DNA from: CAG-488 sp051881315
Lineage (GTDB): Bacteria > Bacillota > Clostridia > Oscillospirales > Acutalibacteraceae
Direction: 5' to 3'
Length of the DNA: 64,000 nt
Assembly: GCA_051881315.1 (NCBI GenBank)
Contig: JBJEPQ010000045.1
Coordinates: 1 to 64,000 of the forward strand
A program made the translations under genes and the position numbers. Shown here piece after piece: positions 41,190 through 50,708 of the stretch. Each line of letters begins with the position of its first letter. Positions within the stretch are counted from its first letter, which is position 1. Under the pieces are notes generated by a model. The model searched no databases and was not told where the DNA came from. It saw only the letters and a program-made list of their open reading frames with translations.

Positions 41190-41777
41190 TTAGTTCATTT
41201 CATCAAGAGTCAGACTGTAGCTCGGAAGGAATTCCTCCATAAAGCACCTGACCTCGGGCATATCAAGCTCCTCAAGCGATTTGAGGTTGGTTTTTGCCGC
41301 CTTGTCAAAGTCGTGGTTGCCCGCCTTTGCCTCTTCAACGCATTTTGTATAGGCGCAGATCTTGTCCGCCGCCTTGACAAATTTCCAAAGCTGACGATCC
41401 TCCTCCTGCTTGATAAAAAACGGCTTGTATTCCTCACGGAGATCCTCCGGGATCATATCGAGCAGAGCCTTGCACGCATCGTCCTCAACGCAGTTGAAAG
41501 CGTCATGAATTTGCTTGCTGTAATATTTTACGGGAGTCGGCATATCGCCCGTTATGATTTCGGGTGCATCGTGGAAAACTCCGAGCACGGCTGTGCGCTC
41601 GGCATTGACATTGCCGCCGAAGCGTTTGTTGTGCAGAACGGCAAGCGAATGTGCGACCGTTGCAACCTCAAGCGAATGTTCGCTGATGTTTTCCATATGA
41701 GTGTTCCTCATCAGCGCCCAGCGGTTTATATATTTCATTCTTGAAAGCATTGCAAAAAAATGATACTTTTTGCCCAT
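41190..41777 (-). CDS. HD-domain 5'-deoxynucleotidase (YfbR-like)
   Basis: A 195-residue HD-domain hydrolase: NISEHSLEVATVAHSLA with the first His, VFHDAPEIITGDMPTPVKYY with the HD pair, and KAADKICAYTKC. It matches the YfbR type, which removes phosphate from deoxynucleoside monophosphates using divalent metal. The ATG at 41777 has GAAGGTG seven bases upstream; the longer frame has no site. A promoter is seen at 41809-41837 and glnA follows. Confidence 0.88.
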   Translation of the reverse strand: MGKKYHFFAMLSRMKYINRWALMRNTHMENISEHSLEVATVAHSLAVLHNKRFGGNVNAERTAVLGVFHDAPEIITGDMPTPVKYYSKQIHDAFNCVEDDACKALLDMIPEDLREEYKPFFIKQEEDRQLWKFVKAADKICAYTKCVEEAKAGNHDFDKAAKTNLKSLEELDMPEVRCFMEEFLPSYSLTLDEMN

Positions 41778-41808
41778 TAAAACACCTTCTGTGTCAGTAG
41801 TATAAAAA

Positions 41809-41837
41809 ATTTTAACATAGGTCGCCGTCTTTTGCAA
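41809..41837 (-). promoter_or_regulatory. Promoter of HD-nucleotidase (and glnA)
   Basis: Minus strand TTGCAA (41837-41832), 17-base spacer, TAAAAT (41814-41809). Confidence 0.55.
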
Positions 41838-41906
41838 GGAAATTCTTTCTTTTTTCTTTTTTGTGTGTTACAATCAGTATATAATTACTGAATCGAGGGT
41901 GTTCGT

Positions 41907-42878
41907 ATGAATTTTACCGAAATAAATAACAACGGAACGGTTGAAGGCTTTTGCCTTGTAAAAAATCTTGAGGTCAAAAAAACGGCAAAGGGAATACCTT
42001 ACCTTGACCTTATCCTGACGGACAGCTCAGGTGAGATCGGTGCAAAGCTCTGGGACTACAAGGAGGAAAACCACGGCTTTATAAAGCAAAATTCGCTTTT
42101 AAAGGTCAGAGGTTCAATTTCTGTTTTCAACGATGCGCCGCAGATGAGACTTGACAGGGTGCGGCTTGCAACAGAAGCCGACGGAGTGTGTATTGAGGAC
42201 TATGTTCCGAGCGCCGAATACAGCGGCGAAGCGATGTATTCAACAATTGTCGATATCGTGAACGACTTTGAAAACACTCAGCTCAAAACCCTTGTTATGA
42301 CCGTGCTGGAACAGAACAAAACGGCGATGCTCTACTGGCCTGCGGCGTTCAAGCTCCACCACGCTATAAGGGGCGGACTGCTCTATCACACTCTTTCAAT
42401 TCTGAGAATGGCGCAGAGCGTGGCTCAGATTTATCCCTGCGTGGAAAAGGATCTGCTGTTTTCGGGAGTTATCCTGCACGATATTGCAAAAATTACGGAA
42501 TTTGATGTTTCCGAAACAGGCATAGCCTCGGGCTATACTGCTGAGGGAACGCTGATCGGTCATCTTGTCAAGGGAGCAATGAACATTGAAAAGGTCGGCG
42601 AGGAGCTTGGCACGGACAGAGAGTTGCTGACTCTTGTTGAGCATATGGTAATTTCCCACCACGGCGAGCCGGAATTCGGTGCGGCGGTCAGACCGATGTT
42701 CCTTGAGGCTGATATCCTTGCACAGCTTGATCTGCTTGACGCAAGGATTTATGAGATATCGCAGGCGGTTTCCGAGGTTGAGTCGGGCGAATTTACGCCG
42801 AGACAGTGGGCGCTTGACAACAGGAAGCTCTATAATCACGGACTTAAAGAGATAAAGCCCAAAGCGGAGCTTTTGTAA
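41907..42878 (+). CDS. YhaM-like 3'-5' exoribonuclease (OB fold + HD)
   Basis: A 323-residue protein with an N-terminal OB nucleic-acid-binding fold (GFCLVKNLEVKKTAKGIPYL, then GEIGAKLWD) and a C-terminal HD domain: HHAIRGGLLYHTLS, VILHDIAK with the HD pair, and EHMVISHHG. This is the layout of B. subtilis YhaM, a Mn2+-dependent exonuclease for RNA and single-stranded DNA. GAGGGTG upstream sets the start. It is divergent from the HD-nucleotidase gene and is followed 43 bases later by the secreted phosphodiesterase gene. Confidence 0.9.
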   Translation: MNFTEINNNGTVEGFCLVKNLEVKKTAKGIPYLDLILTDSSGEIGAKLWDYKEENHGFIKQNSLLKVRGSISVFNDAPQMRLDRVRLATEADGVCIEDYVPSAEYSGEAMYSTIVDIVNDFENTQLKTLVMTVLEQNKTAMLYWPAAFKLHHAIRGGLLYHTLSILRMAQSVAQIYPCVEKDLLFSGVILHDIAKITEFDVSETGIASGYTAEGTLIGHLVKGAMNIEKVGEELGTDRELLTLVEHMVISHHGEPEFGAAVRPMFLEADILAQLDLLDARIYEISQAVSEVESGEFTPRQWALDNRKLYNHGLKEIKPKAELL

Positions 42879-42921
42879 GAAAAAATAGCATTTACCATAA
42901 TAAAATCAGGGAGGCTTTCAT

Positions 42922-44037
42922 ATGAAAAAGTTACTCAGCATTTTTTTAGCGGCTGTAATTTTTGCAGGCTGTACCGCAACGGCATTTGCGGAGCAGGACA
43001 ACACGTTTACGGTCGAGCTGAACGTTATCTCCTTTAATGTTGACGGACTGCCCGTGCCGTCGTTTCTGTCCTCGACAAAGAGGAACGCTGTCACCGCAAC
43101 AAAACTGATCGCACAGCAGATCAATTCCACGGACTGCGATATTCTCTGCGTTCAGGAGGATTTCAATTTTCACTCAATTTTGAAAAACAATCTTGATATG
43201 GAGTATGCCACCGAGACGAGCGGCGGTGCGGCGATCGGTGACGGACTGAACTTTTTCTCGAAATATCCGATCTACAACGTCGGTAGGGTTGCGTGGGAGT
43301 CCGCCTACGGAGTTTACGGCTGCGGAATGGACGAGCTGACGCCGAAAGGCATACTCTACTGCACGGTTGAGATTGCCGACGGAGTTTACATTGATGTTTA
43401 CAATATTCATGCCGACGCGTGGGAGGACGAAAATTCCATGCAGGCTAAGTCGGATCAGTTCGATCAGCTTATTGAGCTTGTTGAAGAACATTCGGGAACG
43501 GACAGGGCGGTCATTCTGACGGGTGATTTCAACACGAATTATTCCGTTTTCCGTGAGGGATATCAAAACGGACGCTATAAGATTGATCTTTGCCAAAAGC
43601 TGCTGGATAATTTCATCGGTCACGGCTTTAAGGACGCATGGGTGGAGTACAACAACAGCGGTGACTACGGCTTTACCTATGCCGAGATGGCTGAACGCTA
43701 CGGCTGTGATTATCCGCGCTCATGGGATACGCTCGACCACGTTTATTACCGTGACGGCGCATGTGTTTCGTTTGAGCTTGCCGAGGCGGTTTATGAGGGC
43801 TTCGATTGTGACGGAATAACATGGGACGGACATCTCTCCGATCATGCGGCTGTTGTAACGAAGCTTGAATACACCGTCGATCCCGATGAAACCATATCGC
43901 CCGAGAGCAAGCAAACAGAGAAATTCGATCTCGGTGAATACATATCAAAGGCAATCAAGACGTTCTCTGCAACTCTGGTTAAGGCTGCAATCAATCTGCC
44001 CGATCTGATAATAAACGGATTGGACTGGCTTAAATAA
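42922..44037 (+). CDS. Secreted EEP-family phosphodiesterase, sphingomyelinase-like, with amphipathic tail
   Basis: A 371-residue protein with an N-terminal signal (AAVIFAGC could also be a lipobox at Cys15). The endonuclease/exonuclease/phosphatase domain has NVDGLP, CVQEDF, DGLNFFSKYPI, PKGILYC, YNIHAD, LTGDFNTNY and LSDHAAV. The DGL-x-SK-PI and KG-x-L-x-C stretches are as in bacterial neutral sphingomyelinases, but other EEP phosphodiesterases are possible. The last 35 residues form an amphipathic helix (EYISKAIKTFSATLVKAAIN). GGGAGG precedes the ATG. prmA follows after 15 bases. Confidence 0.85.
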   Translation: MKKLLSIFLAAVIFAGCTATAFAEQDNTFTVELNVISFNVDGLPVPSFLSSTKRNAVTATKLIAQQINSTDCDILCVQEDFNFHSILKNNLDMEYATETSGGAAIGDGLNFFSKYPIYNVGRVAWESAYGVYGCGMDELTPKGILYCTVEIADGVYIDVYNIHADAWEDENSMQAKSDQFDQLIELVEEHSGTDRAVILTGDFNTNYSVFREGYQNGRYKIDLCQKLLDNFIGHGFKDAWVEYNNSGDYGFTYAEMAERYGCDYPRSWDTLDHVYYRDGACVSFELAEAVYEGFDCDGITWDGHLSDHAAVVTKLEYTVDPDETISPESKQTEKFDLGEYISKAIKTFSATLVKAAINLPDLIINGLDWLK

Positions 44038-44052
44038 TAGATAGGAGTAACT

Positions 44053-44979
44053 ATGGACTGGACAGAAGTTAAAATCAACATCAATTCAAAGGACGTGGAA
44101 ACGGCAGGAAACATAGCTCAGATGGTCGTTCCCTACGGCATTTATATCGAGGATTACAGCGACCTTGAACAGGCGGCATGGGAGATCGCTCATATCGACC
44201 TCATTGACGAGGAGCTTCTCAAAAAAGACAGGAACAAGGCGACTATTCACGTCTACATTTCTCCCGAAGAAAACCCTGCCGAGGCGGTTGCGTTCCTCTC
44301 CGAACGCTATAATGCAGAGGGCATAGAGCACGATATCGACCTCAGCGTTTGCAGAAATCAGGACTGGGAGAACAACTGGAAGGAATACTTCAAGCCGATG
44401 CCTGTCGGAGAAAAACTGCTTATCAGACCTGTATGGGACAATGACTACGATCCGCAGGGCAGAACCGTCCTTGACATTGAGCCGGGGCTTGCTTTCGGAA
44501 GCGGCGGCCACGACACTACCCGTCTCTGCCTTGAAACGCTTGAGGGACATATAACACCCGAGGTTGAGATGCTTGATATCGGCTGCGGAAGCGGTATTCT
44601 TGGAGTTGCGGGACTTCTCCTCGGCGCAAAGAGCGCAACGGGAGTTGACATTGACGAGCTTGCCGTGAAGACAGCAAGGGAAAACGGCGAAATCAACGGC
44701 TTCACAGAGCCGAAATTCACCGTCTTTCAGGGAAATCTGACCGATAAGGTCAAGGGCAAGTATGACATTGTTGTCGCCAATATTGTTGCGGATATAATCG
44801 TGATGTTCACCAAGGACGTGGGCAAATTCCTCAAGGAGGACGGTCTTTACATCACGTCGGGAATAATCGACACAAGAGAGCCGGACGTGCTTGCCGCATT
44901 TGAAAAATACGGATTTGAGGTCGTCGGCAGACACGAAAGCAGCGGCTGGCTTTGCTTTGAAACGAGGCTGAAAAAATGA
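44053..44979 (+). CDS. prmA: Ribosomal protein L11 methyltransferase
   Basis: A 308-residue SAM-dependent methyltransferase: an N-terminal substrate domain, QDWENNWKEYFKPMPVGEKL, then EPGLAFGSGGHDTTRLCLE, the SAM motif LDIGCGSGILGVAGLLLGA and ANIVADII. This is PrmA, which trimethylates L11 in the cytoplasm. The usual AFGTGxHxTT appears here as AFGSGGHDTT. AGGAG precedes the ATG. The stop overlaps the next gene's ATG by 4 bases. Confidence 0.94.
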   Translation: MDWTEVKININSKDVETAGNIAQMVVPYGIYIEDYSDLEQAAWEIAHIDLIDEELLKKDRNKATIHVYISPEENPAEAVAFLSERYNAEGIEHDIDLSVCRNQDWENNWKEYFKPMPVGEKLLIRPVWDNDYDPQGRTVLDIEPGLAFGSGGHDTTRLCLETLEGHITPEVEMLDIGCGSGILGVAGLLLGAKSATGVDIDELAVKTARENGEINGFTEPKFTVFQGNLTDKVKGKYDIVVANIVADIIVMFTKDVGKFLKEDGLYITSGIIDTREPDVLAAFEKYGFEVVGRHESSGWLCFETRLKK

Positions 44980-45704
44980 TTTATCTCAATTCAGAGGATA
45001 TCGTTCTTTTTTCGGGCGACTCGATAACCGACGGAAACCGAGGCAGAAAAATGGACTGCAATCACATTATGGGACACGGATATCAGTTCATTGTTTCCGC
45101 AAAGCTTGCCTATGACAATTCCGAGCGCAGACCTAAGTTTGTCAACAAGGGATATTCGGGCGCAACGATGGGCAAGCTGCTTGAAACATGGCAGGAGGAC
45201 GTTATAGCTAACCGCCCTACGGTTATCAGTATTCTTGCCGGCACGAATGACGGACTTTTCGGCTTTCAAAACGGGCTTACCGTTTCCGAGGTCGAAAAAA
45301 GATATGAGAATAATCTCACAAAGGCTGTCAGGCAGACAAGAGAAGCCTTGCCGAACACAAAAATAATTATCTGTGAGCCGTTTTATTTTCCGCTTTCAAA
45401 GGACGATTTATCCTACCGATATACTCCGCATATCGAATGTGAAGCCGAATTTGAAAGACCTGACGCAAGCGAAACAACGGAGCAGATGAAATATAAATCA
45501 GAGGCAATTTCGCTGACGAGAAAAGCGGCAAAAAGAGTTGCCGAAAGTGAAGCTGATATTTTTGTTCCGCTCTATGAAAAGCTTGCAGAAAAAATTTCCG
45601 CATCAAAGACCGAATATTATATTTGGGACGGCATTCACCCCTCAATCGCAGGTCATATGCTGATTGCCGAGGAATGGATAAAAGCGGTCGAACAGAAAAT
45701 CTGA
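44976..45704 (+). CDS. SGNH/GDSL-type hydrolase
   Basis: A 242-residue SGNH hydrolase without signal peptide: block I FSGDSITDG with the catalytic Ser, block II Gly in NKGYSGATM, block III AGTNDGLFG with Asn, and block V DGIHPSIAGH with Asp and His. Such enzymes deacetylate or de-esterify sugars in the cytoplasm. It is translationally coupled (ATGA) to prmA. It is a cousin of the SGNH protein at 50094-50708 but is clearly distinct. Confidence 0.9.
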   Translation: MIYLNSEDIVLFSGDSITDGNRGRKMDCNHIMGHGYQFIVSAKLAYDNSERRPKFVNKGYSGATMGKLLETWQEDVIANRPTVISILAGTNDGLFGFQNGLTVSEVEKRYENNLTKAVRQTREALPNTKIIICEPFYFPLSKDDLSYRYTPHIECEAEFERPDASETTEQMKYKSEAISLTRKAAKRVAESEADIFVPLYEKLAEKISASKTEYYIWDGIHPSIAGHMLIAEEWIKAVEQKI

Positions 45705-45714
45705 TAACAAAAAA

Positions 45715-45749
45715 CGGAAGCCGACATTTGCCGACTTCCGATATTTTTT
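45715..45749. terminator. Bidirectional terminator
   Basis: CGGAAG (45715-45720) and CTTCCG (45735-45740), with inner GCCGAC/GCCGAC pairing possible, then ATATTTTTTT. It separates the convergent SGNH and ceramidase-like genes. Confidence 0.75.
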
Positions 45750-45758
45750 TGCAATATT

Positions 45759-47636
45759 TTATTTTACGCTGTCAACGAGGTCGATGAACTCGGAAATAAC
45801 CTTTGAAGCGGTGTTCTTACCCCAGGAGATGAGGCACCATGTATCCGTGTCAAAGGACTCCTTGGACTCGCTGTACTGAACGCCTGCCATTACGAAATCG
45901 TCGTCAGGCTCGATGTAACCGATAGCGTCGTTCATAAGGTCAAAGACGATGATGTTCTCGCCGTACATTTCACGGAGTGACTTGTATTGGAAGCCCTTGA
46001 GACCGTCGCCGCCGATGAGAAGCTCGCCGTAGGTTTCGCCCGGGCAAAGCTCAACGAGAAGCGAATCGCCAAGCTCCATATAACCGCACTCGGTAACGGT
46101 GTAATACTTGCCGTTCGTCTTGTCATAAAGGAAGAAGTAATCCGTGATACCCGTCTTGCCGACGATATCCATAAGCGAATTGGACACTTCGATTATGTAC
46201 TGCTTGTGGGCGATGTTGAGCATCGGAGCAACCTCTGTTTCTGCAACAGGCTTCCAATCCTCATACCATGCGGAATATTTCTCGTTTGAGCTGTATTCAG
46301 CCTCTCCGAGGAAATCGCCGAGAGCGTAGTTCATCGTTTTACACTCAGCCTCAGTCTTTGTAAGTCCGAGAATGATGTAGCCGATCTCATGGCCGTATCT
46401 TACGGTTTCCTCATATCTTGTGAGGCCTTCAATTCCGTCATTGCTTGCGCCGCGCTGATAGGTGATAGTTCCGATACAGCCCTGAATATAAATGAAATTG
46501 TAGCCTGCCTTGTTGAGAACTTCCTCAATGTAGGGAACAAAGTCTGCGGAAATAACCGTGTGACCGTAGCCTGAATTTTCAGGGTGTGCGCTGAACGATG
46601 CAACGATTGTCGGAGTCTTGCTCCTGTCGTCGGGAACGAACTTCAGACGGTAAAGATTGCCGTCAAAGGTGTAGGGAGCAGTTCTGTCACGAAGATAATC
46701 GTCCGCAATATCCTTCTTTGCAAGGGTGAGAGTACCTGCCTCCATGTCGGTATATGCCGCCTTTATGGTCTTTGCGGTCTGCTCAATAATCTTGTTGAGG
46801 AAGGTGCGGTTTACACCGCTGTGAATATCGGAAAGACCGAGATTTGAAAGGAAAATGTTGTTCAGAACGTTTGAAACGGTGTTGTCCCATACACCCTGGA
46901 GATCAATTCCGCTGTGGGTGTGAGTTACCGAAACATTGACGCTGACAATGTTGTTTGCCTTTGCGAAATCCGCAACTGCGGCACGGATAAGGCGAACGTC
47001 GGCGTTTGCGATGCCGATAGCGTCAAGAACACAGAAAGCAACGTTGCCTCTGCCTGTTCCGTCGTTGAGAACGATTGTGCGTACCCAGAGTCCGTCAAAG
47101 GTCTCGGTTGTAGTAGCCATAAGACCGTAGCCGCCCATTGTGTAAGGCGTTGTGCCGAAATCGTCGGGAAGAATGGAAGCCTGAGCATAGCCGAGGTGCC
47201 ATTTTGCGCCTGCCGCCGGAGCGTCAAGGAACTCGGACATTCCCGAATAGAAGTTGCCGTAATCGTCAAGATTGAAGCCGGCATAGTCGTTGATAACGGA
47301 GGTCTTGGGGATAACCAGACCGAGAGCCTTGCCGATAATGTTTACGAGCGTGTTGCTGAGCACGTTTATCGCTTTTGCAAGAACTTTCATAAATACTGTC
47401 TTAAAGCTTGTTGAGGAAAGCGATTCGAAAGCGTCGCCGAGCTTGCCGAGGGTGTCGCCGACAACCTGAACCTTGTTGCCGTTCGCCTCTGCGTCGGCAA
47501 GGTACTCCTCAAGAGTAATGTTTGTTTCCGCTGCGGTCGGAGCCTCTTCGTTCTTTGCAAATGCCGTTACACCGATGGGAACGACAAGGCAAAGGCAGAG
47601 AACAACCGAAAGAACGGATAAAAGAATTTTTTTCAT
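45759..47636 (-). CDS. Secreted neutral-ceramidase-like protein
   Basis: A 625-residue protein with a signal peptide (cleavage near TAFA). Residues of about 60-115 form an amphipathic helical insert (FMKVLAKAINVLSNTLVNII). The catalytic part looks like the neutral/alkaline ceramidase N-terminal domain: HLGYAQASI, YGLMATT, VLDAIGIANADVR, VSVTHTHSGID with the zinc histidines, FSAHPENSG, ISADFVPYIEEVL and YIQGCIGTI. Neutral ceramidases split ceramide to sphingosine and a fatty acid; the usual second domain is short or different here, so an amidase on another lipid is possible. It has its own promoter region (TATAAT near 47680). Confidence 0.8.
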   Translation of the reverse strand: MKKILLSVLSVVLCLCLVVPIGVTAFAKNEEAPTAAETNITLEEYLADAEANGNKVQVVGDTLGKLGDAFESLSSTSFKTVFMKVLAKAINVLSNTLVNIIGKALGLVIPKTSVINDYAGFNLDDYGNFYSGMSEFLDAPAAGAKWHLGYAQASILPDDFGTTPYTMGGYGLMATTTETFDGLWVRTIVLNDGTGRGNVAFCVLDAIGIANADVRLIRAAVADFAKANNIVSVNVSVTHTHSGIDLQGVWDNTVSNVLNNIFLSNLGLSDIHSGVNRTFLNKIIEQTAKTIKAAYTDMEAGTLTLAKKDIADDYLRDRTAPYTFDGNLYRLKFVPDDRSKTPTIVASFSAHPENSGYGHTVISADFVPYIEEVLNKAGYNFIYIQGCIGTITYQRGASNDGIEGLTRYEETVRYGHEIGYIILGLTKTEAECKTMNYALGDFLGEAEYSSNEKYSAWYEDWKPVAETEVAPMLNIAHKQYIIEVSNSLMDIVGKTGITDYFFLYDKTNGKYYTVTECGYMELGDSLLVELCPGETYGELLIGGDGLKGFQYKSLREMYGENIIVFDLMNDAIGYIEPDDDFVMAGVQYSESKESFDTDTWCLISWGKNTASKVISEFIDLVDSVK

Positions 47637-47766
47637 AATTCTGCTCCTTTCGGAAAATGATATTATTCCTATGATAACCGATTATACCACATTTTCAAAA
47701 TAATTACAAATAAAACTCTCAGCTTCTTTTTTATTCAATTTGACGAAAGGATAAGTCTTGTTTCGA

Positions 47767-47795
47767 TTGACTTTTGAGCCTGACAAGAATATAAT
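47767..47795 (+). promoter_or_regulatory. murD-murI promoter
   Basis: TTGACT (47767-47772), 17-base spacer, TATAAT (47790-47795). Confidence 0.85.
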
Positions 47796-47843
47796 AGTAT
47801 CTGTTTCTATATAACGTACACAGTCAAACGGAGGTTTTTGTAT

Positions 47844-49187
47844 ATGAATCTTTCAGGGAAGAAGGTTCTCGTCGTCGGACTTGCAAGAAGCGGTATGGCG
47901 GCGATCAGGGTGCTAAAAAAGCTCGGTGCGGTAATCACCCTTTCGGAGAGCAAAAAGAAAGAGGAGATCAAGGAAATTGATTTTCTCAACGAAAACGGAG
48001 TTGAAATCGTCGGACAGGACGCAGAGGTTTTCGAGCGTGACTTTGACCTCGTTGTCAAAAATCCGGGCGTACCGTTCAGAAGTCCTGCAATGCAGAGACT
48101 TGCCGAGCGCAATATTCCGGTTATCACCGAGATCGAGCTTGCCTATCAGGTCGCAAAGCCTCAGCACTATATCGCTGTCACGGGCACAAACGGCAAAACG
48201 ACCACTACAACCCTTGTTTATGAGATTCTTAGACGTGCGTTCCCCGGCAAGGCGCACCTTTGCGGCAATATCGGCATCCCTCTTTGCGAGATTGTTATGG
48301 AAAACGGACTTATGGAGGAGGGCGGACATTACATTGCCCTTGAAATTTCCAATTTCCAGCTTGTCAATATTGACACCTTCCGTCCCGAGGTTGCCGTTAT
48401 AATCAACCTCACTCCCGATCATATCGACTTTATGGGCGGTCTGGACGCTTATTACAAATCAAAGACCGAGGTTTACAGAAATATGGCGGACAGCGATGTG
48501 TTCCTGCTCAATGCCGACGATCCCGTTGTCAAGAAATACACCGACCGCTATCCCGTGAAATGCGTTAAACATTCTTTCAGCATTGAAAATGAAAATGCCG
48601 ACAGCGTTGTCAGGGACGGTTATATCGAGATCGGCGGCGAAAAGGTACTGCCAACGGACGCAATAAGGCTTGTCGGAAAGCACAATTTGCAGAATGTTAT
48701 CATCGCTGTTTCGGCGGCAAAGGCGATCGGCATTTCAAACGACATTATCTATGACGCGGTTTCCTCGTTCACGGGCGTTGAACACAGGATAGAGTTTGTC
48801 CGTGAGCTGAACGGAATAAAATATTACAACGATTCCAAGGGCACGAACACCGACGCAACGATTATTGCGCTGAAATCTTTCCCGAAAGGCGTTATTCTGC
48901 TTGTCGGCGGATTTGAAAAGGGACTTTCCATGGACGAGATGAAAAAGCACCTCGGCTGTGTAAAAAAGGTGATCGGCTTCGGTGCCTGCGGACCGAGGCT
49001 TGTGCGTGAGCTTGTCGGCGAGGACGGCATTGTCGTCACAACTCTTGACGAGGCTGTCGCAGAGGCGAACAAGGTTGCCGAGAGCGGAGATATTGTTCTC
49101 CTTTCACCGACAACCAGTTCCTTTGACCAGTATTCCTGCTTCGAGGAGCGAGGCGATCACTTCAAGAAAATTGTAAATGCGCTTTAA
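47844..49187 (+). CDS. murD: UDP-N-acetylmuramoyl-L-alanine:D-glutamate ligase
   Basis: A 447-residue Mur ligase: N-terminal VLVVGLARSGMAAI, ATP loop AVTGTNGKTTTTT, EISNFQL, NLTPDHIDF and, in the C-terminal domain, EHRIEFVRELNGIKYYNDSKGTNTDA. It adds D-glutamate to UDP-MurNAc-L-Ala in the cytoplasm. The ATG at 47844 has GGAGG nine bases upstream. murI, which supplies D-glutamate, follows after 51 bases in the same operon, a sensible pairing. Confidence 0.96.
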   Translation: MNLSGKKVLVVGLARSGMAAIRVLKKLGAVITLSESKKKEEIKEIDFLNENGVEIVGQDAEVFERDFDLVVKNPGVPFRSPAMQRLAERNIPVITEIELAYQVAKPQHYIAVTGTNGKTTTTTLVYEILRRAFPGKAHLCGNIGIPLCEIVMENGLMEEGGHYIALEISNFQLVNIDTFRPEVAVIINLTPDHIDFMGGLDAYYKSKTEVYRNMADSDVFLLNADDPVVKKYTDRYPVKCVKHSFSIENENADSVVRDGYIEIGGEKVLPTDAIRLVGKHNLQNVIIAVSAAKAIGISNDIIYDAVSSFTGVEHRIEFVRELNGIKYYNDSKGTNTDATIIALKSFPKGVILLVGGFEKGLSMDEMKKHLGCVKKVIGFGACGPRLVRELVGEDGIVVTTLDEAVAEANKVAESGDIVLLSPTTSSFDQYSCFEERGDHFKKIVNAL

Positions 49188-49238
49188 TAATTTCCGCAGT
49201 AAAAAGCTTGCCTGATTTTCGGAAAGGATAGGCACTGT

Positions 49239-50057
49239 ATGACAGAAAACGAAAAGTATATCGGCGTTTTTGATTCGGGCATCGGCGGCCTGACCGTCGT
49301 GAAAAGCATAGTTGAAACAATGCCGAATGAAAACATAATATATTTCGGAGACACGGCTCATGTTCCCTACGGCACACGCTCAAAGGAGCAGATAACGGAA
49401 TACGTTCTCAGCGACGTGAAGTTTCTCAGCCGCTTCAGCTTAAAGGCTGTTGTTATCGCCTGCAACACGGCGGACTCGGCGGCGAGGGAAAAGGTTGAGG
49501 AAAAATACGGCGATCTGCCCGTTTACGGAGTGGTTGCGCCCGCTTCGAGAAAGGCGGCGGAGCTGACGAAAAACAAAAAGGTCGGCGTTATCGCCACAAA
49601 CGCCACGGTGAACAGCGGAGCATACGAAAAAACGATACACGGCTTTTCTCCCGATGTTCAGGTGATAAGCCTTGCCTGTCCTTTGCTCGTTCCTCTCGTT
49701 GAGGAGGGACGCTTCAAAAAGGGCGACAAGGTAATCGAGCAGGTTCTCAGGGAGTACCTCACTCCGCTGAAAGAGCAGGGCATCGACACCCTCGTCCTCG
49801 GCTGTACTCATTACCCGTTGCTTTACGATGTGATAACCGAGATCATGGGCGGCGGAGTGACGGTAATCAGCTCGTCTGTTGCGGCGGCGGAGGAACTGAA
49901 AAAAGGACTTAAAGAAAAAAATCTCCTCAGCAAAACCGCTGACAGCGAAAGAAAATATTTTGTCAGCGACAATGCGGAGGATTTCGAAAACCACGCTCTG
50001 ATTTTTATGGGCGACTCTCTCGGCGGAACGGTCGAGCAGGTTGATATTGAAGAATGA
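49239..50057 (+). CDS. murI: Glutamate racemase
   Basis: A 272-residue racemase: FDSGIGGLTVVKSI with the first catalytic region, the two catalytic cysteines in VVIACNTADSAA (about Cys74) and LGCTHYPLL (about Cys185), and FGDTAHVPYGTRS. It turns L- into D-glutamate for MurD and needs no cofactor. GGAAAGGA precedes the ATG. It is the second gene after murD. Confidence 0.96.
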   Translation: MTENEKYIGVFDSGIGGLTVVKSIVETMPNENIIYFGDTAHVPYGTRSKEQITEYVLSDVKFLSRFSLKAVVIACNTADSAAREKVEEKYGDLPVYGVVAPASRKAAELTKNKKVGVIATNATVNSGAYEKTIHGFSPDVQVISLACPLLVPLVEEGRFKKGDKVIEQVLREYLTPLKEQGIDTLVLGCTHYPLLYDVITEIMGGGVTVISSSVAAAEELKKGLKEKNLLSKTADSERKYFVSDNAEDFENHALIFMGDSLGGTVEQVDIEE

Positions 50058-50061
50058 AAAT

Positions 50062-50093
50062 ATCGCAGATCGAATTACGGTCTGCGATTATTT
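50062..50093. terminator. Bidirectional terminator
   Basis: ATCGCAGA (50062-50069) and TCTGCGAT (50081-50088), then TATTTTTAT. It separates murI from the convergent SGNH gene. Confidence 0.8.
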
Positions 50094-50708
50094 TTATTTA
50101 ATCAACTCTCCGACATAGTCCGCATAAATCTTTCCGATAACCTCTGCGCCGTGGTAGTAGGTCGGGTGAACGCCGTCTTCGGAAACCTTCTGCCAGTCGT
50201 CGTGGCAGATGTGGGAGGCGAGAAGACCGTCAAGCGGAATGAAAACATCCGCATATTCACGGGCGAGCTTCCTTGTAATCTGAATTTTCGGATCAAGATC
50301 CTCACGGAAATAAAGCTTATCTTCGGCGGGGAGCAGGAACTGCTCGATCATTACAATCTTTGAATTCGTCTTGGTTTTGATCGCTTCAAGCACCGTGCGG
50401 TAGTTTTCCTCATACTTCTCATCGGAAAGCCATTCACGGCTCTCGGCTCTGTGCCATGTGTCGTTGACGCCGATAAGGATCGAAACGATATCGGGCTGAA
50501 TGTCGATAAAGTCCGTCTGCAATCTTTCGACCAGATTGCTCGTCTGATCGCCGCTTATTCCGAGATCAATAAACTCGATGTCCTTTTCGGGAAAGCTCTC
50601 CTTCAAAAATTTTGCGGCAAATTTCGGGTATCCGTTTCCGAGATCGTGCGGATCTTCACGCTTGCGTTCAGCGTCGGTTATGCTGTCGCCCTGAAATAAA
50701 ATTTTCAT
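50094..50708 (-). CDS. SGNH/GDSL-type hydrolase
   Basis: A 204-residue SGNH hydrolase without signal peptide: FQGDSITDA (Ser), LGISGDQT (Gly), IGVNDTWH (Asn) and EDGVHPTYYH (Asp, His). It resembles cytoplasmic carbohydrate acetyl-esterases. It overlaps the phosphopantetheinyl transferase gene by 4 bases (ATGA), so the two are co-translated. Confidence 0.9.
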   Translation of the reverse strand: MKILFQGDSITDAERKREDPHDLGNGYPKFAAKFLKESFPEKDIEFIDLGISGDQTSNLVERLQTDFIDIQPDIVSILIGVNDTWHRAESREWLSDEKYEENYRTVLEAIKTKTNSKIVMIEQFLLPAEDKLYFREDLDPKIQITRKLAREYADVFIPLDGLLASHICHDDWQKVSEDGVHPTYYHGAEVIGKIYADYVGELIK

